From contig JACQVL010000071.1 of the NCBI GenBank assembly GCA_016209865.1, positions 1-11,304 of the forward strand: a stretch of 11,304 nucleotides of DNA. Direction: 5' to 3'. The notes under the pieces were generated by a model. The model saw only the letters and a list, made by a program, of their open reading frames with translations. It had not been told where the DNA came from and did no database searches. The position numbers were made by a program, and so were the translations under genes. Positions 1 through 6,199 of this stretch are shown here, piece after piece; position 1 is the stretch's first letter; each line of letters starts with the position of its first letter. The DNA is from Candidatus Latescibacterota bacterium. GTDB lineage: Bacteria > JAAXHH01 > JACQVL01.

Positions 1-277
1 CTATTGCGATGATGCCCGCCCGGTCGAGATACGGGAGGTACAGCCTCTCCCGATTGAACACGTTGTTGATACTCTTGTTGAGAAACCCGCCCTCCGCCGG
101 GGTCTGATGTCGGTCGTAGTTTTCCGGTCTCGCCTCGAGCCGGTCCATGCTGTTCCGCAGCGCAGCGATGTCATCGGGGGTGAGCACCCCCGGAAGACAG
201 ACGAAACCGTCCCGTTCCAGGGCTTCGACCTGTTGCGCCAGACCCGGAGAGGCAACGAGTGGGAGTGGATTCGCCAT
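1..277 (-). CDS. Phytanoyl-CoA dioxygenase (PhyH) family protein, N-terminal part; runs off the left edge
   Basis: The frame opening at ATG 277-275 stays open for 92 codons to the window edge, so the C-terminus is missing. The start is well supported: a perfect AGGAGG (285-290 on the plus strand as cctcct) lies 7 nt upstream. Residues 18-36, VEALERDGFVCLPGVLTPDD, match the usual N-terminus of PhyH-family Fe(II)/2-oxoglutarate dioxygenases, in which a short helix precedes a GF/GY-x-x-x-x-G-x-L-x-x-x-x-I block. The later segment around FLNKSINNVFNRERLYLPYL also resembles this family. The iron-binding H-x-D...H residues would lie beyond the edge, so activity cannot be judged. Known members hydroxylate varied substrates, including halogenases and natural-product enzymes. 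Expanded PhyH families are typical of Poribacteria- and Latescibacterota-like genomes. Other overlapping frames in this stretch lack ribosome binding sites and family likeness. Confidence 0.8.
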   Translation of the reverse strand, partial: MANPLPLVASPGLAQQVEALERDGFVCLPGVLTPDDIAALRNSMDRLEARPENYDRHQTPAEGGFLNKSINNVFNRERLYLPYLDRAGIIAI

Positions 278-591
278 AGCGCTTCCTCCTGGAGGTAGGG
301 TGGAACGGATCCGTTCTGATGAGCGCCGGCGGCTCCTGTGAGCCGGAGACCCCACGTTGAATCGAGGGAGGACTCGGCCAACCAACAGTGTGCCAATTGC
401 GCCAGCGCGCGGTTAGCGAGCACCTCCATGTACTCTGCCCCTGATGAGCAGGCCAGCACGCCAAGGCATGGGATTCGCTAAGCTGGCGTGTGCGTGTTCA
501 ACACAGAATCGAAACTAAGACGCCACGTCCGCAGCCCCACGCCCGATGTCGCCACGCGATGAGCCAAGACGGGAGCGGACGGCGGGCTATG
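278..591. other. Gene-free stretch with short palindromes
   Basis: This 314-base spacer lies between the start of the PhyH-family gene and the stop of the phosphodiesterase gene. I see no supported gene in it. It holds the Shine-Dalgarno of the PhyH gene (285-290), a 14-bp perfect palindrome GAACGGATCCGTTC (303-316), and a small hairpin with arms CGGCTC/GAGCCG (330-345). The palindrome lies 26 nt upstream of the PhyH start codon and could be an operator. No good sigma70 promoter is visible. Confidence 0.45.
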
Positions 592-1317
592 CTACGACAC
601 GTGGTGCGAGAGGGCAGGACTCACCTCATCGGGACAGTCTGAACAAATGCCGTCCAGTCCCAAATCCAGGCACTGCTGCATCTTGGTCAGATCGTGGACG
701 CCCGTATCAATGACCGCCACGCCATGCTGATGGGCGATCTCCACCAGTCCGGCGGTGAGCCATCCCGACCTCGTCACTGCCATGATCACGTCAATAGCCT
801 CGAAATGCCGCTCACGCAGGACCTGAAAATCATGCAAGGCGACACAGTTACGTCCGACGCGCACGTCCGCACCGATCGATTTCATTCGGGTCGCAAAATG
901 GACGTCTTCGATGCCGATATCAAACAGGAACACCTGCGGCACCATCCGCTTCTCACGGAGCACCTCAATGACCTGTCGTTCAATCCCAGGACATTTCAGT
1001 TCCACCGCAAAGTGAGTCTCCGGAATGGCGAGCTCAAGCGCCGCGGCCAACGTGGGGACGCGCTCACCGGCATACTGCGCGGCAAACCACTGCCCCGCGT
1101 CCAGGGCTTGCAACTCTGCCAGCGCATAGCCCCAGACCATCCCGTCGACCGGCACCGTGCGGCCGAGTTCCGCATCATGCAAGCAGACAACCTGTTCATC
1201 GCGGGTCAGACGGACGTCCAGCTCAATACTAAAGCCGTGTCGGATGGCGAGACTGAAGGCGGCCAACGTGTTTTCGGGGGCCTGTCGTCTCATACCGCGA
1301 TGCGCGTAGATGCGCAT
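592..1317 (-). CDS. Glycerophosphodiester phosphodiesterase (GDPD) family protein
   Basis: A 241-residue protein of the length usual for stand-alone bacterial GDPDs such as UgpQ. These enzymes hydrolyse deacylated phospholipid glycerophosphodiesters to glycerol-3-phosphate and an alcohol in a TIM barrel. Family motifs appear in order: HRG at 6-8, PENT at 14-17, the metal-binding ELD at 32-34 (E32, D34), HD at 47-48 (H47 is the general acid in the family), RT at 53-54, VPTL at 87-90 and VELK at 105-108. All expected catalytic and metal ligands are present. There is no signal peptide, so it is probably cytoplasmic. The ATG at 1317 has GGAGG (1326-1330) 8 nt upstream. It lies 66 nt downstream of the permease gene on the same strand and may be co-transcribed with it. 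The exact substrate is unknown. Confidence 0.92.
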   Translation of the reverse strand: MRIYAHRGMRRQAPENTLAAFSLAIRHGFSIELDVRLTRDEQVVCLHDAELGRTVPVDGMVWGYALAELQALDAGQWFAAQYAGERVPTLAAALELAIPETHFAVELKCPGIERQVIEVLREKRMVPQVFLFDIGIEDVHFATRMKSIGADVRVGRNCVALHDFQVLRERHFEAIDVIMAVTRSGWLTAGLVEIAHQHGVAVIDTGVHDLTKMQQCLDLGLDGICSDCPDEVSPALSHHVS

Positions 1318-1383
1318 GAATCAACCCTCCCTGGGCCAGTGTGTCACGATATTGGCGGCTCCATTTCCCAGCGAACGAATCTC

Positions 1384-3300
1384 TCATTCATACCGCAGCG
1401 CCTCCACCGGGTTTGTCAGCGCTGCCTTCATCGCCTGGCCACTGACCGTCAGCACGGCAATGACCAGCGCCAGCAGGGCCGCCAGGAGGAAGGGGCCCGG
1501 CCCGAGCTCGATGCGGTAGGCAAAGTTCTGCAACCACCGCTGCATCGCGTAATACGCAACCGGCCAGCCCAGACGTGTGACCGCCGATTCCGTGAGCACA
1601 TACGCCGCCTCCGGGTCGGTGCCGAAGGTGCGCCACAAAAAGCGACCGGCCACCAGGGTCATCCCCAGGGTGGTGACAAAATCTTCATCGGCTCCGACCG
1701 AGCACATCTCCACCGACTCGGTCATGGGTGCCTTCGCCGATTGGTACAGGCTATACCCCAGGGTGTTCAGACGGCCGGGCGCAAAGTTGGATCGGGTCAC
1801 CCCCAGCACGGCCGGGTGTTGTAACGCCTCCCGTTTAAACACCGGGTAGCGTTCAGCAAACGGGGTAAACGTCATTGGGATGATGACCAGTTGGTCCGGA
1901 TTCAGCCCCAACTGTTTGTTTCGGACGTAGTGCAGTTGCTGCACCACGATGCCGGTACAGATCAGCAAGGCAATGGTGATGGTGAACTGGACCACCACCA
2001 GCAGCTTGCGAAACCCGCTCCGTCCCCGGCCAGCCTGTCCCATCCTGGTGAGCACCGCCACCGGCCGAAACGCGGACAGTACGAACGCAGGGTACGCGCC
2101 GGCGGCAAGGCCGACGACCAGGGTGATGCCGGCAAGGCCGCCCAGGGCTGTCCCATTCGTCGCCAAGTGCCTGGGAATGGCTTTTCCGGCGAGGGTATTG
2201 AAGGTCGGCAGGAAGAGCATCACCATACCTACCGCCAGGAGGGCGGCGAGGCACGACACCAGGAGGGATTCGCCCAGGAATTGGACGATGAGCTGGCGGC
2301 GCTGGGCTCCCACCACCTTGCGAACTCTGACTTCTTTCGCGCGCATCGCCGCACGCGCGGTCGCCAGGTTCATGAAATTGATACAGGCGATCAGGAGAAT
2401 AAAAACGGCGATAGCCGAGAAGAGATAGATGGAGGTGACCTCGCTGTTGGCCGAGAGTTCACGTTCCAGATGCGAGTGTAAGTGGATCGCGGTAAGGGGT
2501 TGGAGGGAAAACCGCATCGTCACCCCGGCCGCGTGCAACTCGCTGCCGGCGTATTTCTCGACCAGCGCAGGGAGTTTCTGTTCGAGGCGCGACGGGTCAG
2601 CACCTGGGGGTAGAAGGACGTAGGTATAAAAATTATAGGGACTCCGCCAGCGCGTCAGGTAGGTCTGGTTCAGCTGCCGATCCAACTGTTCCTGGGTACC
2701 CATGGACGCCAGGATCTCGAATGTGAGATGGGAGTTCGGGGGGAGCGAGGGCATGACACCGGTCACTTCCAGATCCATACTCTCCTCCCCGCGGATCAGT
2801 TTCCCGATCGGTTCCTCATTTCCGAAGTATTTGCGGGCCACCGTCTCGGTGAGCACCACGGTAAACGGCCGCTGGAGCGCGGTGGCGGGATTCCCCTTGA
2901 GGAGCGGGATAAAAAAGACATCAAAGACGGTGGAATCCGCGAGGTAGAAGTTGGTCTCATAAAAACTTTTATCCTCATACCGGAGCATCCAGGCGGCGTT
3001 CGGGGGTTTGAGGCGGACCACACGCCGCACCTCGGGGAACTCCTGCCGCAGAGCCGGGGCTAATGGAGCGGGGGTAATGGCCAGGTGGGTCACACGGCCG
3101 GGTGCTCGTTCTTCCCGGACCACACGATAGATCTGATCCGCGTTCGTGTGGAAGCGATCATAACTGAGCTCGTATTGCACATAGAGCAAGATGAGTAAAC
3201 AGCAGGCGATGCCGATGGCCAGGCCGACGATGTTGAGCAGAGAGTAGCCCCGGTGTCTGAGGAGTGTTCTCACTGCGACCATCAGATAGCTTTTCAGCAT
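1384..3300 (-). CDS. FtsX/MacB-type ABC transporter permease with a probable internal in-frame deletion
   Basis: A 638-residue permease of the large FtsX-like class paired with MacB/LolD-type ATPases. N-terminal half: membrane segment 21-43, extracytoplasmic MacB_PCD-type domain about 44-285, then membrane segments about 288-312, 337-365 and 386-410. The second half starts with a membrane segment at about 432-455 and an extracytoplasmic region to about 577. It then jumps straight to the last membrane segment (602-620) and the family C-terminus NPVEALRYE. Full-length relatives are near 790-800 residues and carry a further extracytoplasmic part, two membrane helices and a cytoplasmic loop between these points. 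The fusion lies at residues 577-580, LGW|PVAYYAM, near nt 1564-1569: 'AVxxLGW' belongs to the extracytoplasmic domain and 'WPVAYYAMxRWLQ' to the last helix. The gene is otherwise open, with AGAGGG 5 nt before the ATG. Loss of two helices from the second FtsX domain should impair function, so it may be a cryptic pseudogene. Family assignment is sure; the deletion is inferred from remembered relatives. Confidence 0.88.
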   Translation of the reverse strand: MLKSYLMVAVRTLLRHRGYSLLNIVGLAIGIACCLLILLYVQYELSYDRFHTNADQIYRVVREERAPGRVTHLAITPAPLAPALRQEFPEVRRVVRLKPPNAAWMLRYEDKSFYETNFYLADSTVFDVFFIPLLKGNPATALQRPFTVVLTETVARKYFGNEEPIGKLIRGEESMDLEVTGVMPSLPPNSHLTFEILASMGTQEQLDRQLNQTYLTRWRSPYNFYTYVLLPPGADPSRLEQKLPALVEKYAGSELHAAGVTMRFSLQPLTAIHLHSHLERELSANSEVTSIYLFSAIAVFILLIACINFMNLATARAAMRAKEVRVRKVVGAQRRQLIVQFLGESLLVSCLAALLAVGMVMLFLPTFNTLAGKAIPRHLATNGTALGGLAGITLVVGLAAGAYPAFVLSAFRPVAVLTRMGQAGRGRSGFRKLLVVVQFTITIALLICTGIVVQQLHYVRNKQLGLNPDQLVIIPMTFTPFAERYPVFKREALQHPAVLGVTRSNFAPGRLNTLGYSLYQSAKAPMTESVEMCSVGADEDFVTTLGMTLVAGRFLWRTFGTDPEAAYVLTESAVTRLGWPVAYYAMQRWLQNFAYRIELGPGPFLLAALLALVIAVLTVSGQAMKAALTNPVEALRYE

Positions 3301-3352
3301 GATGACCCTCTGCTTCCCGAGTGAGAAGGTATGTCATTTCGCGTCCCTGGGA

Positions 3353-3424
3353 TCATTCATATCGGAGCGCATTCACTGGATTCGTCAGCGCTGTCGTGAT
3401 TGCCTGATCGCTGACTGTCAGGAC
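3353..3424 (-). pseudogene. C-terminal relic of a second FtsX-type permease
   Basis: Reading leftward from 3424, an open stretch of 23 codons ends in TGA (3353-3355). It encodes VLTVSDQAITTALTN followed by PVNALRYE. Of these, 18 of 23 residues match the last 23 residues of the permease at 1384-3300, and by my alignment about 56 of 72 bases match. No start codon or permease body precedes it; only about 36 nt separate it from the ATPase stop codon. I infer a second permease gene, formerly between the ATPase and the surviving permease, lost except for its tail. Operons with an ATPase followed by two FtsX-like permeases are known in related phyla. Confidence 0.8.
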
Positions 3425-3460
3425 CGGTGAGGCGACACGGTGCAGCCTGTCAGGGAGTGG

Positions 3461-4144
3461 CTACACACGGACGGCTTCCGGGAGATGGTCGCTGACGATA
3501 TGCCCATCAAACAGGTGGACGATCCGGTGCGCGTACTCCGCATGGGAAGGGGAATGCGTCACCATCACAATCGTCGTCCCCGTGTCATTCAAGCCGGTCA
3601 ACAACTGCATCACTTCCGCACTGTTGGCCGAATCCAAGTTCCCCGTCGGTTCGTCTGCGAGAATCAGTTTTGGCTGCCCGATCACCGCCCGGGCCACCGC
3701 CACCCGCTGCTGCTGGCCGCCGGAGAGCTGCTGGGGGAAATGGTTTTTGCGGGGGAGGATCTGCATCTGGTCCAGCAGGGTTTCCACCCGTTTCCTTCGC
3801 TCGGACACCCCCAGGTACAGCAGCGGCAACTCCACGTTCTCGTACACGGTGAGTTCATCGATCAGGTTGAAGCTCTGGAACACAAACCCGATGCTGGCCT
3901 TGCGGAGATTCGCCCGCTGACGTTCGGAATAGTGGGAGACCTCATGCTCGAGAAAGCGGTACTGGCCATCAGTCGGGTTATCGAGCAGGCCGAGGAGGTT
4001 TAACAGAGTCGATTTCCCACAGCCCGAGGGCCCCATGATCGCCACGAACTCCCCGGCCTGGATCTCCAGGTTCACGTTGTTTAACGCTGTCGTTTCCACT
4101 TCTTCCGTCCGGTAGAGTTTCTTCAGGTTCGTCGTCTTGATCAT
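3461..4144 (-). CDS. ABC transporter ATP-binding protein, MacB/LolD type
   Basis: A 227-residue ATPase of normal length. Counting from the ATG at 4144: Walker A GPSGCGKST at 38-46, Q-loop Q90 (FVFQSFNL), signature LSGGQQQR at 140-147, Walker B LILADE at 160-165, D-loop NLDS at 169-172 and H-loop H197 (MVTHS). The protein looks fully functional. Such subunits energise FtsX-type permeases in efflux of macrolides, peptides or lipoproteins (mechanotransmission). An upstream in-frame ATG (4174) would add ten residues unlike the family. The 4144 start has AAGGAG (4152-4157) 7 nt before it and begins with the usual MIKTTNLKKLY. It follows a relic membrane-fusion protein and precedes a relic and a shortened permease, so its partners may be absent here. 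The substrate is unknown. Confidence 0.93.
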   Translation of the reverse strand: MIKTTNLKKLYRTEEVETTALNNVNLEIQAGEFVAIMGPSGCGKSTLLNLLGLLDNPTDGQYRFLEHEVSHYSERQRANLRKASIGFVFQSFNLIDELTVYENVELPLLYLGVSERRKRVETLLDQMQILPRKNHFPQQLSGGQQQRVAVARAVIGQPKLILADEPTGNLDSANSAEVMQLLTGLNDTGTTIVMVTHSPSHAEYAHRIVHLFDGHIVSDHLPEAVRV

Positions 4145-4193
4145 GCTCGGGCTCCTTTTTATGGAGAGAAACATGGCGGATGAACGCTGCCGA

Positions 4194-4304
4194 CCGGAGA
4201 TTATTGATCTGCTCGAAGAGTTGGGCCTCGCGGTACATCACATCGAGTTGGAGGTTGGTGTTCGACAACTGCAGGATAGAATCCCCCTGTTTGCCCTCAA
4301 CGAC
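4194..4304 (-). pseudogene. Relic of a HlyD/MacA-type membrane fusion protein
   Basis: One minus-strand frame encodes about 37 codons, VVEGKQGDSILQLSNTNLQL then DVMYREAQLFEQINNLR. This resembles the part of HlyD/RND-type periplasmic adaptors where the lipoyl-like half (EGxxVKKGDxILRLSNT) runs into the coiled coil (xxREAQLFEQINNLR). Neither a signal anchor nor the remaining domains are found on either side. Family likeness ends just before the ribosome binding site of the ATPase gene. The adaptor gene is expected immediately upstream of the ATPase in tripartite efflux operons, so position agrees with the assignment. The family match is from memory of the motif, not from a search. Confidence 0.65.
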
Positions 4305-4372
4305 CGCTTCCTGACGACGCCTCGATGGTGTCGTGACGAGATGCGACGAGAGGAGTTGTTGGCGCTGGCAGT

Positions 4373-4489
4373 ATCACAGATGACACAGATGAACACAGGA
4401 TGACACTGATCCCCTCCACCGTCCCCACCGTCCCCTATCGCGCAGATGGGCAACGGCGTGTCGCATCAGCCATCTGTGTCATCTGTGAT
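4373..4489. repeat. 19-bp perfect inverted repeat of the 'CACAGATGACACAGATG' type
   Basis: ATCACAGATGACACAGATG (4373-4391) recurs as its exact reverse complement at 4471-4489, with a 79-base spacer that shows no gene. Arms built of repeated CACAGATGA-like units occur as dispersed intergenic repeats in many environmental bacteria. It lies just upstream of the adaptor relic and could be a footprint of rearrangement. Confidence 0.75.
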
Positions 4490-4518
4490 CCCGTGATAAC
4501 TCTGCTTGCTCGTCACTT

Positions 4519-4633
4519 GTCCGCCCGCCCATGAATGGGCGTGCTCATAGGATCAAGCCCCTTCGGGGCTCCATCCCAGCCCCGTGCGCGGGGCTTCGTA
4601 CGATTAGCCCGCCCATTCGATGGGCGGGCGGAC
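4519..4633. repeat. Composite nested palindromic element (REP/MITE-like)
   Basis: A 115-base block bounded by a 14-bp perfect inverted repeat, GTCCGCCCGCCCAT (4519-4532) and ATGGGCGGGCGGAC (4620-4633). Each outer arm also starts a small local palindrome (CGCCCAT/ATGGGCG). Inside are two adjacent hairpins with identical arms AGCCCC/GGGGCT: 4556-4561 with 4565-4570 (3-nt loop) and 4578-4583 with 4590-4595 (6-nt loop). No reading frame in it looks coding. In a leftward transcript from the promoter at 4671-4698 it would lie in the leader RNA. Confidence 0.75.
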
Positions 4634-4670
4634 GAGAACGATGGTTGTATAGAGGGGGATACGGAGCTGT

Positions 4671-4698
4671 ATTATACAGGAATCCAGCGGGCTGTCAA
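4671..4698 (-). promoter_or_regulatory. Sigma70-type promoter with both consensus hexamers, facing left
   Basis: On the minus strand TTGACA (plus 4693-4698, tgtcaa) and TATAAT (plus 4671-4676, attata) are separated by 16 bp. Both hexamers match the consensus exactly; the spacer is one base short of the optimum. Transcription would start near 4664 and run left through the composite palindrome into the adaptor relic and ATPase. It sits after the end of the ceramidase-like gene, where a new transcription unit would be expected to begin. Confidence 0.65.
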
Positions 4699-4713
4699 TG
4701 GGGAAGATTTGGA

Positions 4714-4741
4714 GTAGGGGCGCAGAATTCTGCGCCCCTAC
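4714..4741. repeat. 28-bp perfect palindrome between operons
   Basis: GTAGGGGCGCAGAA is followed at once by its reverse complement, ending 3 nt past the stop codon of the ceramidase-like gene. The ends GTAGGGGC/GCCCCTAC match those of the element at 6123-6178, while the core differs. It could fold to a strong hairpin at the mRNA 3' end, but no U-tract follows on either strand, so a rho-independent terminator is not well supported. Confidence 0.8.
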
Positions 4742-4744
4742 TTC

Positions 4745-6109
4745 TCACCTCCACAGTGCCCCGATCAGCTCGACCGCCTTGTCGACGAGCTGCGGGCCGC
4801 CGGCCGGGCCGACGCGCGTCCACGGACCGGGGCTCACCTCGTAGCCGCCCTGTTCCCACGCGACCGGCGTGGTCAGGTAGCCGAGCCAGTCGTTCGCGTA
4901 CCCGACGACGAACGTGGACGGCGCGGCGGAGCGCGCCTTGATGTCCAGACCGAGGCCGCAGAACGGCTCGCCCGGCAGGGCGACGAGCGCGGCATCGCCC
5001 AGGCGCATGACCTGCACTTCCGCCGGGATCGGGTCGGTGCCCCGGTCGATCAGGATCAACGCTTCCTCGACCATCCGCCGCTCCCTGGCGAACCGGGCCC
5101 GGTCCTCGTCCGTCGCCGCCGCGTCCCGCTTCCGGCCGGCGTCCTCATGCGCTCGCTGAGCCGGCTCGCGGGCCGGCAGGTCGCGCACGGCGAGGGAGAG
5201 CACGTCCGACTTCACCGCCACGACCGGCTGACTCGCTGGATAATCCGGGGCGCGCATCGCGCCCGCCAGTTTGATCACCTCGCCGCCGAGCATCAGGCCA
5301 TACCGCTGGACATCGTTGAAATCGCGCGTATCCCCGCGCACCGGGTTTTGATCCCCGCAGGCGGCCTGGAGGAACAGGCTGTTCTCGCAGCCCGGCAGGG
5401 CACGCTCGACGAGCGCCATCGCCGCGCCCGGAAAATCCGCCGAGACGAGGGGCTGCACCTGCACGGTGACCGGATGGCAGGCGAAGTTGGACAGAACGGT
5501 GCACGTGCCCCCGTCGTGCGCCTCCAGCAGGAGGACGCCCACCCGGTGATCGATCGTCCCCCAGTCGGCGATCTCATCGTCGGGCGGGCGGTTGAGCCAC
5601 TGGTAGAGGCGTCCATTCTTGCCGACGATCCGACGGCTCCATGACAGCCCGTGAACTTCCCCGGTGCCGATCTTCAGCGTGTGCGGCCTGCGGCGCTCGA
5701 CCGCCATCGACGCCGCTGACGCGAGTTGATCGATCAACACCTCCAGCCAGGGACCGGCCGCCGGGGTGTCCAGCAACCGGCGCAGGTGGATGGTTTCTGG
5801 GGTCGAATGCGCATGGCTGGATGCCAGCATCACATGCTCAGCCGGCACGCCCGTTCGCTGATGAACCCGCTGGCGCACCTCGCGCGTGAAGTTCCGGTCA
5901 GGCCCCAGGATGGCGTTGCTGAAGCCGATCGAGTCCGCCGCGATCACCACCGCCTGCGTCGTCCCGTCGTCGACCGCCACCGCCCGCGCGTACAGCGGGT
6001 CATGCACCCCGTGAAACAACGCGTGCCGGGGTTCGTAGCCCAAGTACGGGATCGTCAACGGCGGGGTAATGTCAACTCTGGCTGTGCCCGCCTGGAAGGT
6101 CGGGGTCAT
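4745..6109 (-). CDS. Neutral/alkaline ceramidase-like hydrolase (N-terminal domain family)
   Basis: A 454-residue protein like the N-terminal catalytic domain of neutral ceramidases, which are zinc amidases. Counting from the ATG at 6109: AGTARVDITPP (7-17) is the usual opening; SSHAHSTPE (97-105) gives the first zinc/active-site histidines; NFACHPVTV (208-216) gives the second (H212); LPGE (378-381) and the ANDWLGY...GGYE region (405-424) carry the Glu and Tyr ligands. The segment ACGDQNPVRGD (250-260) replaces the GD-x-S-P-N motif holding the catalytic serine of true ceramidases, so the substrate probably differs. No signal peptide is visible, and the C-terminal domain of ~650-residue ceramidases is absent. 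A GTG at 6163 would add 18 residues translated from a repeat; the ATG at 6109 has GGAGG 7 nt upstream and fits the family. It is the last gene of the right-hand cluster. Confidence 0.87.
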   Translation of the reverse strand: MTPTFQAGTARVDITPPLTIPYLGYEPRHALFHGVHDPLYARAVAVDDGTTQAVVIAADSIGFSNAILGPDRNFTREVRQRVHQRTGVPAEHVMLASSHAHSTPETIHLRRLLDTPAAGPWLEVLIDQLASAASMAVERRRPHTLKIGTGEVHGLSWSRRIVGKNGRLYQWLNRPPDDEIADWGTIDHRVGVLLLEAHDGGTCTVLSNFACHPVTVQVQPLVSADFPGAAMALVERALPGCENSLFLQAACGDQNPVRGDTRDFNDVQRYGLMLGGEVIKLAGAMRAPDYPASQPVVAVKSDVLSLAVRDLPAREPAQRAHEDAGRKRDAAATDEDRARFARERRMVEEALILIDRGTDPIPAEVQVMRLGDAALVALPGEPFCGLGLDIKARSAAPSTFVVGYANDWLGYLTTPVAWEQGGYEVSPGPWTRVGPAGGPQLVDKAVELIGALWR

Positions 6110-6122
6110 GAGAATCCCTCCC

Positions 6123-6178
6123 GTAGGAGCGAATCTCGTATTCGCCCCGATACGGGCGATCACAAGGATCGCCCCTAC
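6123..6178. repeat. GTAGG...CCTAC-bounded two-hairpin repeat
   Basis: A 56-base element between the aminotransferase and ceramidase-like genes. Its ends, GTAGGAGC and GCCCCTAC, are inverted repeats (7 of 8). Inside are two hairpins: GCGAAT/ATTCGC (6129-6134, 6140-6145) and GGGCGATC/GATCGCCC (6154-6161, 6167-6174). It abuts the Shine-Dalgarno of the ceramidase-like gene (6117-6121). The same termini occur at 4714-4741 around a different core. Confidence 0.75.
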
Positions 6179-6199
6179 AACGATGACCGGTCTCGATCG

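Noticed and set aside
1-464. Minus-strand open frames starting at 459 and 464
   Set aside because: They overlap the PhyH frame in other phases, lack a Shine-Dalgarno and resemble no family; the frame from 277 has both.
694-1824. Long plus-strand open frame of 376 codons
   Set aside because: It is antisense to the phosphodiesterase and permease genes, shows no family likeness and is rich in His/Arg/Gln as expected of a shadow frame.
4137-4403. Plus-strand 88-codon frame
   Set aside because: Antisense to the ATPase start and the adaptor relic, with no ribosome binding site or recognisable domain.
4714-4741. Rho-independent terminator
   Set aside because: The hairpin would be strong, but no T-tract follows on either strand; kept only as a palindrome.
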